The notes under the pieces were generated by a model that did not search any database, was not told the origin of the DNA, and saw only the letters and a list, made by a program, of their open reading frames with translations. A stretch of 64,000 nucleotides of DNA from an uncultured bacterium (GTDB lineage: Bacteria > Cloacimonadota > Cloacimonadia > Cloacimonadales > Cloacimonadaceae), in NCBI GenBank assembly GCA_938009275.1, contig CALLHY010000038.1, positions 85,175 to 149,174 on the forward strand, read 5' to 3'. Made by a program: the position numbers and the translations under genes. Below are positions 44,901 through 53,518 of the stretch, in pieces. Each line of letters opens with the position of its first letter. The first letter of the stretch is position 1.

Positions 44901-45368
44901 TTAGTCCTCCATCAGTCCGGTTAGTTCGGAAGGGTCATACCACTGTAGTGCTCCGTGCAGGCGTTGAACTTCTGCCAGGAGCAGGGTTTTGTGGTTTTCT
45001 TCTTCGCTGGCAAAGCGAATAAGCATAGCCTTGATGTCTGCATCAGTTGTCTGTTCTGCCATACTCAGGTAAATCCCTGCTGCCAGTTCTTCCCGGCTGA
45101 TGGCATACTCCAATACATCTTTGGGGTCAGACAGGTTAACCCCCTGCAGAATTGGGGTGCTGCTTTCGGTAAGTACAAGCTCGTCATTGGGGAATTCTTT
45201 GGCAAAAGCTTCTCTCACTTTGGCTTCGTGGGCTTGCTCAAATAGAATTAGTTCGTTGAATATCTTGCTGGTATCGGCATTACGAAAGCTGAGGGCGAGT
45301 GCTTCATACAGCTTTTGTGATCTTATCTCGGCTTCGATAACCATGCGATAACTTTCTTGTCTGGTCAT
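44901..45368 (-). CDS. Ferritin-like domain protein (rubrerythrin-type)
   Basis: A 155-residue four-helix-bundle protein with metal-ligand-like motifs EAEIRSQKLYEAL, LILFEQAHEAKV, SREELAAGIYLSMAE and RFASEEENHKTLLL. These Glu and ExxH positions match the diiron site of ferritin-like/rubrerythrin proteins; no C-terminal rubredoxin domain is present. It probably acts in peroxide or iron handling in an anaerobe. ATG 45368 with AGAGGTG six bases upstream is preferred over GTG 45374. Confidence 0.82.
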   Translation of the reverse strand: MTRQESYRMVIEAEIRSQKLYEALALSFRNADTSKIFNELILFEQAHEAKVREAFAKEFPNDELVLTESSTPILQGVNLSDPKDVLEYAISREELAAGIYLSMAEQTTDADIKAMLIRFASEEENHKTLLLAEVQRLHGALQWYDPSELTGLMED

Positions 45369-45426
45369 AATCACCTCTCATTAAAGTATGTGGGTTACAT
45401 TACTACATTATAAGCCAAAAATGCGT

Positions 45427-46680
45427 TTACGCAGTCTGACGGATTAGCTCCACAGCATTTATCTTGCCTATCCGCTTTAGGGGCAAGAGCACGCTTAGCA
45501 CCGTAACTGCATACGCCACAAATGTTACGAGGATAAAATCGGTAAACAGAAACTTCACGGGTAATACAATAGACCCAGAATCACCCAAGCCCAGCCTTAT
45601 TACCGAACTGAATTTCTGGATTATCAGTAATGCGCTGCCTAAGCCAAGACCGATTGCTATGCCTATAGTACATAAAACCAGCGACTGCACCAAAAAAAGG
45701 CTTTGCAGATTTGCTGCCGACAGCCCCAGGGCTTTTAGCAAGCCAAGCTCTTTTTTCTTTTGCGATATCGCTTTCAGCAGGTTGCCGGTAAGATTGAAGC
45801 TGGCTATTATGAACATCAGGAGCATAATAACGAACATAATGAATTTCTCGAAACGAATAGCCGCATAAAGGCTTGAATCAAAACTGCTCCAGTCTTCCAC
45901 CAGGTATTGGGGAAATTCATGGCGCAGCCGGCTTAAGTGCTTGGCAGACTTGGCTAACGATGGTGTGCGTATTTCGATGAAATCCACCTCGTCGGATCCA
46001 GAGGCAAAGAAAGACGCGTGCTCCAAAGGGATGTAACTAAAGTTCTGGTCATACTCAGGCATACCGGCAGTGAATATGGCTAATACCTTCATATACCTAA
46101 CCTTGGGCAACATTCCAAAGGCAGTAGGTACAGAAAACATGGGCGATAACACCTGAATCTGATCTCCAAGGTATGCCCCTAATTGGGAGGCAAGTCCTGC
46201 TCCCAAAACAATGCCTCCTTCTTCGAAGGCAGCAGGGTCTAATTTACCGGCAACAATGCCTTGCATAGTTTCTTTGTCGGTGGGGTTGGGTACGCTTAAC
46301 GTTCCCGAAACTTGCTGCTGCAAATGCAGGTCAATACCAAAGCATTGGCTGGGTAAAACAATTGATTCCCGCTTTAAAAGCAATTCACTACGAATAACAG
46401 GTGCAGCTTTATAGCCCTGCTTATCAAGCTTGGAAAGCAACTCACGATAGTCCTTGATGGCTTCTCCGTCTGCATTACTAATGCGTATCTCTGCGAAGGT
46501 GCCAACTATCCGGTTGCGAATATCATAGCGAAATCCGTTCATAACCGTGCTAACGCAGATGAGTGCCATAACCCCCAAGCTTATACCTGCCAGGCTAAGA
46601 TAATGGCTACGGCTTAATCCCCTAGCCTTTCTGCCTCGCAGATACTTCATTGCCAGATATGCTATACTTACATTAATCAT
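45427..46680 (-). CDS. LolC/LolE-type ABC transporter permease
   Basis: A 417-residue protein of the FtsX/MacB/Lol family: one N-terminal membrane helix (about 25-50, SLAGISLGVMALICVSTVMNG), a large periplasmic domain (about 60-270), and three C-terminal helices with KKKELGLLKALGLSAANL. This fits the lipoprotein-releasing permeases LolC/LolE. AAGGT lies six bases before the ATG. No LolD ATPase gene is adjacent in this window, so the partner is elsewhere. The ferritin-like gene follows after about 58 bases. Confidence 0.82.
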   Translation of the reverse strand: MINVSIAYLAMKYLRGRKARGLSRSHYLSLAGISLGVMALICVSTVMNGFRYDIRNRIVGTFAEIRISNADGEAIKDYRELLSKLDKQGYKAAPVIRSELLLKRESIVLPSQCFGIDLHLQQQVSGTLSVPNPTDKETMQGIVAGKLDPAAFEEGGIVLGAGLASQLGAYLGDQIQVLSPMFSVPTAFGMLPKVRYMKVLAIFTAGMPEYDQNFSYIPLEHASFFASGSDEVDFIEIRTPSLAKSAKHLSRLRHEFPQYLVEDWSSFDSSLYAAIRFEKFIMFVIMLLMFIIASFNLTGNLLKAISQKKKELGLLKALGLSAANLQSLFLVQSLVLCTIGIAIGLGLGSALLIIQKFSSVIRLGLGDSGSIVLPVKFLFTDFILVTFVAYAVTVLSVLLPLKRIGKINAVELIRQTA

Positions 46681-47020
46681 AATTTACCTTGGGCTATTTC
46701 TGTGGATACAGATAGAAAGTCAAGCATTGTTTTTGCTGCTCTTCTCGTAGGGGTGTTTTGTACAAAGTGACAGGGAGAAAATGAGGGGTAGAGGAAGAGC
46801 GGGATTTACAGCTATATAAGTTATCTGAGGAGAAAGGGAGCAGTGTATAGGGGTGATAATGGATTTTTTTAGCGTAGAAATAGAGAATGGAATGAACATG
46901 TTTTTTACCAAGAGGATAAGAGGAAAAGAGGGATTAACAAGGCGAATTCGATTCCAACACCCCAGCACTCCAGCACCTCGGTACAACATCTCATAGAAGG
47001 GCAAATGGGCTCGTCAAAGA
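46681..47020. other. Intergenic region with no supported gene
   Basis: About 340 bases between divergently transcribed genes. It contains long purine-rich stretches and no convincing ORF with a ribosome binding site. A good promoter for the cyclophilin gene follows at its right end. Confidence 0.5.
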
Positions 47021-47025
47021 AAGTC

Positions 47026-47054
47026 TTGACATCTATGCTGCCATTTGCTATTAA
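47026..47054 (+). promoter_or_regulatory. Strong sigma-70 promoter for the cyclophilin gene
   Basis: Perfect -35 TTGACA (47026-47031), a 17-base spacer and -10 TATTAA (47049-47054). Transcription would start near 47061, about 29 bases before the ATG at 47090. The -35 and spacer lie in a 23-base block (47021-47043) that recurs with two changes at 60983-61005 upstream of ettA. Confidence 0.75.
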
Positions 47055-47089
47055 GACATTCAGTGTTTTCAAACAAGGGAAGGACAGTT

Positions 47090-48190
47090 ATGAAAAGAGC
47101 TATGCTTTATGCAGTAGTTATTTGTCTTATATGTTTACCTGTTGCCGTTCAGGCACGCCGATTTGCCCGCTGGCACACCTCAATGGGTAGCTTTACTGCG
47201 GAGTTATACGACGAAATTGTTCCCATTACTGCTGATAACTTTACGTTATTAACCAACAACGGCTTTTATAACAACAAGATATTCCATCGTGTGGTAGAAG
47301 GTTTTGTAATTCAAGACGGCTGCCCTTGGGGAACAGGTTTTGGAGGCCCGGGCTGGACTATTGTAGATGAGATAAGCCCGTTATTGGATCACAACCGGGC
47401 TGGCATGCTGGCGATGGCCAAAACCTCTGCGCCCAATTCTGCCGGAAGTCAGTACTATATAACCCTTGCTCCGCGGCCAACCTTGAATGGCAACTATGCA
47501 GTATTCGGCAAGGTTATCGAGGGGCTGGAAAACGTTTTGGCTATTGGCAGCGTTCCTGTGGATGACAATGATAAACCCCTCACACCGGTTACCATCCATC
47601 AATTAAGAATGCTTGATCTGCATGTAAGCAGCATTTTCCCGGAGCCCACCGAAGAAATTGTATGCTCGCCTGGAGACTACGTAACCTTTATGGTGGAGGC
47701 CTATGCCAATAGTGCTGAGCTAAGCTTTATATGGAGCGTAAACGATGTTATCCAGGCGGGGATTAACGATATGATATTTGAGCCCCAGATTACCCAGTTT
47801 GGGACGAATAGCATTAGTTGTAACGTAGTATCCTCAGATAGCATAAGCCATAGCATCTCCTGGCAGGTGAATGCCGGAACATCAATAGGTGAAGCAATCA
47901 GCCCCCCTATGCCAGATTTGCTAATGAGCTGCTATCCCAATCCTTTTAGTAAAAACTTAGACATAGAAATCAGCTCGGCAAAAGCAGCCAATCTGGAATT
48001 GGACGTGTTTAACATAAAAGGTCAGCATATCCGCAAGCTAATGCCGGGAAATCTTACTGGCGGAACATCGGTAATCCGTTGGGATGGTTTGGACACGTTG
48101 GGCAAAGCCTGTCCCTCCGGCATATATCTCTTGCGATTGAAATCCGGAAGCAGGGTTGTGATTAGTAAAGCTAACCTACTTAGAGGATAA
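47090..48190 (+). CDS. Exported cyclophilin-type PPIase with sorting domain
   Basis: A 366-residue protein with a signal peptide (MKRAMLYAVVICLICLPVAVQA). The cyclophilin domain is at about 25-185, with IFHRVVEGFVIQDG, AMAKTSAPNSAGSQYYITLA and NGNYAVFGKVIEGLE; the catalytic Arg is in FHRV. A short Ig-like part follows, then a FlgD-like/T9SS sorting domain (SCYPNPFSKNLDIEI...LDVFNIKGQHIRKLM...SGIYLLRLKSG). ATG 47090 is chosen because the signal peptide starts there, with AAGGGAAGGA upstream. It would be a surface or secreted folding catalyst. Confidence 0.9.
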   Translation: MKRAMLYAVVICLICLPVAVQARRFARWHTSMGSFTAELYDEIVPITADNFTLLTNNGFYNNKIFHRVVEGFVIQDGCPWGTGFGGPGWTIVDEISPLLDHNRAGMLAMAKTSAPNSAGSQYYITLAPRPTLNGNYAVFGKVIEGLENVLAIGSVPVDDNDKPLTPVTIHQLRMLDLHVSSIFPEPTEEIVCSPGDYVTFMVEAYANSAELSFIWSVNDVIQAGINDMIFEPQITQFGTNSISCNVVSSDSISHSISWQVNAGTSIGEAISPPMPDLLMSCYPNPFSKNLDIEISSAKAANLELDVFNIKGQHIRKLMPGNLTGGTSVIRWDGLDTLGKACPSGIYLLRLKSGSRVVISKANLLRG

Positions 48191-48197
48191 ACTCCGC

Positions 48198-48953
48198 CTA
48201 ATCCTTGTGCGCCAACCAGCATTTAAATTGCTGCGGGAGGGCAGAGAACCCGGCTTTTTCATAAATCTTGATGGCAGCAGGGTTATCGGAATACAGGTAT
48301 AGATGGTTATCTGTAACGCCTCTATGATAGTTTACCAAGGTATGGATCATGGTTCCGGCGAAGCCTTTACCCCTGAATTTGTCACGGGTGAATACGTCGT
48401 CCACGCGGCTGTATCCGGCAAAAATGCTAACCGAGGCAAAAGATGCCAGTTCGCCATCCACAAAACCACCCAGAAGGTGATAGGAGGGATGAAGCAAGTG
48501 ACGCTCTACTACCTTAATTGTCCAGTCTCCGCCATATTCCACGGCGATAGTTTCCATCATGTCGATGTCCAGCTTCTTTATCCGTTCCACATGCAGTGTG
48601 TCTACGGGATTAAGGATACTTTCGTGGTCGTGTAGAAAGTATTGATCTTCTTTCTGTTCTACCTTGAATCCATGATGCTCCAGGGCAGGTATCACCTTAT
48701 CTGCTTCATTCGCCTGCAGAGAGGGATATACTCTTGGGGAGATGCCCTTGCTTTTGTAGAAAAACTCAATCTCGCGAATTGAGCTTTCCACGCCGACAAA
48801 GTCTGTGATTATGGCGTGATTGCTGTCGTGAGAAGCCTTATTGCCCTCATTAAAGAAAATGAGTCCCCAATTTTTGGTTTGCATGGTGGCAAATCGCTGT
48901 GGGAAATGCAACTCTGTGTCTATCATGCGTTTGATGTTAAATGGCAGTGACAT
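48198..48953 (-). CDS. GNAT-family N-acetyltransferase
   Basis: A 251-residue protein whose C-terminal half has the GNAT acetyl-CoA fold: ASFASVSIFAGYSRVDDVFTRDKFRGKGFAGTMIHTLV (RGKGFAG is the acetyl-CoA loop) and LYSDNPAAIKIYEKAGF. The N-terminal half looks like a degenerate first GNAT-like domain. GGGAGGAAG precedes the ATG. It converges with the cyclophilin gene with seven bases between stops. Substrate unknown. Confidence 0.85.
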   Translation of the reverse strand: MSLPFNIKRMIDTELHFPQRFATMQTKNWGLIFFNEGNKASHDSNHAIITDFVGVESSIREIEFFYKSKGISPRVYPSLQANEADKVIPALEHHGFKVEQKEDQYFLHDHESILNPVDTLHVERIKKLDIDMMETIAVEYGGDWTIKVVERHLLHPSYHLLGGFVDGELASFASVSIFAGYSRVDDVFTRDKFRGKGFAGTMIHTLVNYHRGVTDNHLYLYSDNPAAIKIYEKAGFSALPQQFKCWLAHKD

Positions 48954-49045
48954 GCTATCTTCCTCCCTTATGCATAATAATACGAGTTTATCTATAACTT
49001 AATGCGTTAAATGATGCTGACAATAATCATATTATTGCCAGTCAA

Positions 49046-49148
49046 GCTTCCTTGCTGGATTTGCTGTAAAACAACGGATGAATTACGCATCCCATCCGTA
49101 TTTCATGCGTATTGCATAAGTAATTCGTTCAAGGAAGCAGCAGGGAAG
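49046..49148 (+). repeat. Intergenic repeat, family B copy 3 with family A-like ends
   Basis: The family B core (49074-49138) is bracketed by GCTTCCTTG (49046-49054) and CAAGGAAGC (49130-49138), a 9-bp inverted repeat. The right side continues as AGCAGGGAAG, matching the end of the family A palindromes. It lies in the divergent gap between the GNAT and endonuclease genes. The mosaic structure suggests the two repeat families are related. Confidence 0.8.
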
Positions 49149-49393
49149 ACGGTGAAATTGTCGAATCTATTATGTTTCTCACATAATGCGGCAGATAAGC
49201 ATAGCTATATACGCCAATGAATCAATAATGGGGTTTGTTTTCACGCATACTAAGTTGCTTGGGCAGATTTACGGACTATATTAAATATAATAGCTTAGAT
49301 GGAACGTATCTTGTATGTAGATATTATCCCTTTGATCTACTATGAGATACAATGGGAGCGAAGCAGATAAGTTAAGCTTAAGGAGCATATACA

Positions 49394-52300
49394 ATGAAAC
49401 GCTTTATACTTTCCGCCGTGGTCTTGTTGACTTTTGGCATCATCTGGGGCCAGAGCACTCTGATAAACGATAACATCCAGACCTGGACTAATAGAGGTTC
49501 ATACGGGAATTATACCCAGGAAATAGTCGTGGGTGCCGGTACAGGAACCGTTAACATGACCTCATGCATGGTTTCCAATGGAGCAGCAGCAACGGGAACG
49601 GGCTCGATTGGCAGAGTTCAGATGCAGGCCTCCACAGGTATTTTGCAGCTTCCTCAATTGCCATCGGTAGGTAGGGTGGAATTTCACCTGGCTGCCGGTT
49701 CCACAGGCAGGACGGTTGCCTTGCAGTCTTATAATGGCAGCACTTGGGATGCAATAACCAGTTTTTCTGGGATAACAACAACAGGGGCAACCTATACTTA
49801 CGACGTAAACTTCAGCAGCCCAACTACTCTCAGATTGGCAAGCCCCAGCCATGCCTTATATGTACACGACATTATTATTGGCGACTATAGCGGGGGAGCA
49901 CCCAGCCTTGCAGTTCTTTCTACAGTATTGGCAAGCTCAATTACCAGTTCCAGCGCTATTAGTGGCGGAAACATCAGTTCCGACGGAGGAGCAGTTGTTA
50001 CGGCCAGAGGCGTGGTTTGGAGCACGTCAGCCAATCCTACTATAAGCGATAACTTCAGCTCAGACGGCAATGGTACAGGCAGCTTTGTTAGCAATATTGA
50101 AGGTCTAACTGCTTCTACAGTTTACTATTATCGTGCTTATGCCACCAACAGCCAGGGAACTGCCTATGGCGAGGAATATAGCTTTTCTACATCCGGAAAT
50201 TCACCTCCGGCTGCCCCGGTAGCCTCGGCGGCAACGAATGTAGGAATCAATTCTTTTACTGCCAATTGGAGTGCCTCAATCGGGGCAAGCAGCTATCGCC
50301 TGGACGTATCTACTTCCAGTTCATTTACCTCAATGCTTACAGGCTACAACAATCTTACCGTAAACTCCACCAGCCAATCGGTTAGCGGTCTTAGTGCAAG
50401 CACTACATATTATTACCGGGTGCGGGCATACAACAGCTATGGTACCAGTTCGAACTCTGGTAACATTTCCGTAAGCACATTAGCAAATGACCCATTTAGC
50501 GGATATTACAATCCCGTAGTGGGGCTAAGCGGCACCACATTAAAGAATGCTTTACACGACTTGATAGATAACAACACTTATGCCAATTACGATGGAGCAA
50601 AGACATTCCTATTCCAAACATTAGATAACAACGATGGGGTAGTCCGTTGCGTTTACACGGGACAGGATTACTCAATCACGAGCTCATATAATGGCAGCTC
50701 TACTCCAAACACCGAGCACACCTATGCGCAAAGCTGGTTTGGCACTTCGGAAGCCAGCATAAAGAAAGCTGATGTTCACCATTTGTTTATTACCAATGCC
50801 AATGTTAATTCATCCCGTAGTAATTATCCCTTTGATGTGGTTAGCAATGTGTCGAACACCTATACCTATGCCAATGGTTATGTAAGCAAAAAGGGAACAA
50901 ACAGTGCCGGAAGGACAGTATTTGAGCCTGCGGATCAGCATAAGGGCAACCTCGCCAGAGCATTGCTATATTTCCATGTGCGCTATAATATGACCCTCTC
51001 CCAGGGTGGGGTTGATATGCTGGAAACCCTTGTTAACTGGCATAATGCCGACCCTGTTGATGCAAGTGAGTTAAGTAGGAATACCCTGGTATATGGCCAC
51101 CAAAACAATCGTAATCCCTTTGTTGATCATCCCGAATACGTATCTTACATTTGGGGTGGCGGTACCGCTAATACCACTCTTCAATTCAGTCCTGCCAGTG
51201 CAGTTGTGAACGAGAGTGACGGCAGCGTAACTCTAACAGTGCAGATTGCCAATCCCAGCAGCACTGTAGCTACAACTGCACAGATAGCTTTAACAGATGG
51301 CTCGGCAAGCGATGTGGCTAACTTCAGCACCCGTAGCATTAGCTTTCCCGCGGGTAGCAGCACAAACCAAACGATTTCAGTTAACATCACAGACGACAGC
51401 CTGCTGGAGGGCACAGAAGTGCTAACCTTTTCGCTGTTAAACGTTAGCGGCGGGAACAGTGCCACTATTGGCAACTATGGTAGCTTTAGCCTGGAGATAG
51501 ATGATAACGACATACCCACTCCTGTGGCAACCGCTGCCAGCAATGCCAGCTTCACCGGATTTACCGCCAATTGGAATGCAGCCGCGGGCATTACTGACTA
51601 TTATTTTGACCTCTCTACAGCTTCAAATTTCAGTAGTTTTGTAGGTGAATACCAGGATTATCTTCTTAGTGCCACCAGTATTGCCATAGCCGATCTGGAG
51701 GAGGGCAGCACCTATTACTATCGCGTTAGAGCGGTTTACAACGAAAGCGCAGGCAGCTATTCCAATATTATTACAGCTCAAACCAATGCCATAATTACTC
51801 TTGACCCGCCTATAGTCTCAGAAGCCAGTGCCATTTCCCACGAAGGCTTCACCGCCCGTTGGGAAGCAATTAGCGGAGCGGATAACTACCGCATTGATGT
51901 GTTCTCCGGCAGCAGTGGAAGCACCGCCGATCTCATCATTAGTGAGTATGTGGAAGGCAGCAGCAGCAACAAGTATATTGAGATTTATAACGGCACGGGA
52001 GCTGATGTTGATCTTGGCAATTATCAATTAAGGCTTTACTCTAATGGTGCAAGCTCACCTTCCAGCACTACTACACTCTCTGGAACTATCGCCAGCGGAA
52101 CTTGTGTGGTGTATAAGAATTCCAGTGCAGTATTAACGCTGCCCGAAGGCGTAACAGCCATCACGGCAACTGCGATAAACTTTAATGGAGATGATGCATT
52201 TGCGTTGTGGAAGATTGAGCCGGCAGGCTACGTGGATATCTTTGGTAGAATTGGTTACGATCCCGGTTCTGCATGGGGAACCACACCTTTAACGACTGTT

Positions 52301-53194
52301 GATAAAACTCTGCGACGCAAGAGCACAGTTCATGCGGGCTTAACAGAGAATCCGGAAGCAAGCTTTCCTACCTTGGCAACCGAGTGGGATAGCTATCCTA
52401 CAGACACAGCCGATGGCCTTGGTAGCCATAGCTTTAGCAGAGCTACCACTCCTGTTCCGGCGTATCAGGATTTATTAGTGTATGGCACTGCGGTGCGTGT
52501 AAGTGATCTGGAGCCTGAGACTAGCTATTCTTACCGGGTGCGTGCCCAGAACAGCGGTTATACTTCCTCTAATTCCAGTAGTATGGAAGCTGTTACCACA
52601 GCCATCATAGATGGTACCGGTGCCAATACCGCCATAGGCGGGATTGAGACAACAGTACTTATCCCTGCGCTTAATGCCTTTAGTGATAACAACGTGTCTG
52701 TTGATCCTGTCACCAGCAGCAGCGATGATTTCAGTATAGTGGTTTCCGCTATTACAGGAGGCATTCGTTACACCGTAACAAGTAGCAATGCCAATGCCTA
52801 TAATGCAGATTATGTGCTTAATCATGCTGGATTGGGCTATGCTCCGGCATCCGTATTGTATCGGATAAACTCAGTTGAGAGTAGCATTTCGGCATTTAGT
52901 GCCACAAACGATGCTACAGCTCTGAGCCTGAATGGCATAAGCGGCAGCGGAAGCCTTGAGATAGACCTGTTGCAAGCAGCACAGGAACTGGATGCACCTA
53001 TGGTGAATATCGAGGTTGTAGATGGAGACATCGTCCTGAGCTGGACTGCCATAACTGGGGCAACGAGCTATAGAATAGAAGCTTCGGATAATCCTTATAC
53101 AGGCTTTAGCACAGCAGCTACAACGTCCCAGTTAACCTGGAGTGAAGCTGCTTCACCTGCCAGGAGGTTCTACAAGGTTACAGCCCTGAATTAA
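49394..53194 (+). CDS. Secreted endonuclease I family protein with FN3, Calx-beta and lamin-tail domains
   Basis: A 1266-residue exoprotein. After a signal peptide (MKRFILSAVVLLTFGIIWGQ) come a jelly-roll-like part and FN3 domains (VSGLSASTTYYYRVRAYNSYG). The endonuclease I domain is at about 370-600, with TEHTYAQSWFG, KADVHHLFITNANVNSSRSN and HKGNLARALLYFHVRY, which hold the His and Asn expected for this nuclease family. Calx-beta (VNESDGSVTLTVQIANPSS), FN3 and lamin-tail (DLIISEYVEGSSSNKYIEIY) domains follow. A NHAGLGY region shared with the first gene of the window comes next. It ends in an FN3-like module with RRFYKVTALN rather than a FlgD-like sorting domain. AAGGAG precedes the ATG. Confidence 0.88.
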   Translation: MKRFILSAVVLLTFGIIWGQSTLINDNIQTWTNRGSYGNYTQEIVVGAGTGTVNMTSCMVSNGAAATGTGSIGRVQMQASTGILQLPQLPSVGRVEFHLAAGSTGRTVALQSYNGSTWDAITSFSGITTTGATYTYDVNFSSPTTLRLASPSHALYVHDIIIGDYSGGAPSLAVLSTVLASSITSSSAISGGNISSDGGAVVTARGVVWSTSANPTISDNFSSDGNGTGSFVSNIEGLTASTVYYYRAYATNSQGTAYGEEYSFSTSGNSPPAAPVASAATNVGINSFTANWSASIGASSYRLDVSTSSSFTSMLTGYNNLTVNSTSQSVSGLSASTTYYYRVRAYNSYGTSSNSGNISVSTLANDPFSGYYNPVVGLSGTTLKNALHDLIDNNTYANYDGAKTFLFQTLDNNDGVVRCVYTGQDYSITSSYNGSSTPNTEHTYAQSWFGTSEASIKKADVHHLFITNANVNSSRSNYPFDVVSNVSNTYTYANGYVSKKGTNSAGRTVFEPADQHKGNLARALLYFHVRYNMTLSQGGVDMLETLVNWHNADPVDASELSRNTLVYGHQNNRNPFVDHPEYVSYIWGGGTANTTLQFSPASAVVNESDGSVTLTVQIANPSSTVATTAQIALTDGSASDVANFSTRSISFPAGSSTNQTISVNITDDSLLEGTEVLTFSLLNVSGGNSATIGNYGSFSLEIDDNDIPTPVATAASNASFTGFTANWNAAAGITDYYFDLSTASNFSSFVGEYQDYLLSATSIAIADLEEGSTYYYRVRAVYNESAGSYSNIITAQTNAIITLDPPIVSEASAISHEGFTARWEAISGADNYRIDVFSGSSGSTADLIISEYVEGSSSNKYIEIYNGTGADVDLGNYQLRLYSNGASSPSSTTTLSGTIASGTCVVYKNSSAVLTLPEGVTAITATAINFNGDDAFALWKIEPAGYVDIFGRIGYDPGSAWGTTPLTTVDKTLRRKSTVHAGLTENPEASFPTLATEWDSYPTDTADGLGSHSFSRATTPVPAYQDLLVYGTAVRVSDLEPETSYSYRVRAQNSGYTSSNSSSMEAVTTAIIDGTGANTAIGGIETTVLIPALNAFSDNNVSVDPVTSSSDDFSIVVSAITGGIRYTVTSSNANAYNADYVLNHAGLGYAPASVLYRINSVESSISAFSATNDATALSLNGISGSGSLEIDLLQAAQELDAPMVNIEVVDGDIVLSWTAITGATSYRIEASDNPYTGFSTAATTSQLTWSEAASPARRFYKVTALN

Positions 53195-53203
53195 ACGATA
53201 ACG

Positions 53204-53227
53204 CCTATAGCATGGCTATAGGATTTT
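53204..53227 (+). terminator. Terminator of the endonuclease gene
   Basis: CCTATAGC (53204-53211) pairs with GCTATAGG (53215-53222) across a 3-base loop, followed by ATTTTT. It overlaps the 3' end of the convergent feoA gene. Confidence 0.75.
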
Positions 53228-53518
53228 TACCTTTATATCCTGGGCGATGCGCCTATCCAAAACATAGCGTGCATCGCCCACAGCTACAATTAGATTTGGC
53301 TCATTGGCATCGTTGCGAAACATGCTGATCTGCATCCCGAGATAAAAGCCGCGCTCAATTGTCTTCAAGTTTCTGTTACAGGATATCATGGCTTTCTGTC
53401 CTTCTGGAACTTCTGCGAGGCTCAGGCAATCTCCTACTGTACACAGGCACTGTCTGTTTCGATGCATGAACTTTCTGCCAAATCGGCGGATTCTGGCACG
53501 ATATCTGTTACTAAGCAT
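53216..53518 (-). CDS. feoA: Ferrous iron transport protein FeoA
   Basis: A 100-residue protein with the FeoA SH3-like fold: LCTVGDCLSLAEVPEGQKAMI, then LKTIERGFYLGMQISMFRND and ARYVLDRRIAQDIKV. A basic N-terminal stretch (RYRARIRRFGRKFMHRNRQ) precedes the domain. ATG 53518, with GGGAG seven bases upstream, is preferred over TTG 53530. It overlaps feoB by eight bases at the end of a fur-feoB-feoA operon. FeoA regulates or stabilises the FeoB channel. Confidence 0.87.
   Translation of the reverse strand: MLSNRYRARIRRFGRKFMHRNRQCLCTVGDCLSLAEVPEGQKAMISCNRNLKTIERGFYLGMQISMFRNDANEPNLIVAVGDARYVLDRRIAQDIKVKIL

Noticed and set aside
46720..47004. Short - strand open frame in the intergenic region
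   Set aside because: Low-complexity composition from purine-rich DNA, no ribosome binding site and no family resemblance.
15841..49148. CRISPR array from the intergenic palindromes
   Set aside because: Copies are single, many kb apart, without regular spacers or cas genes.
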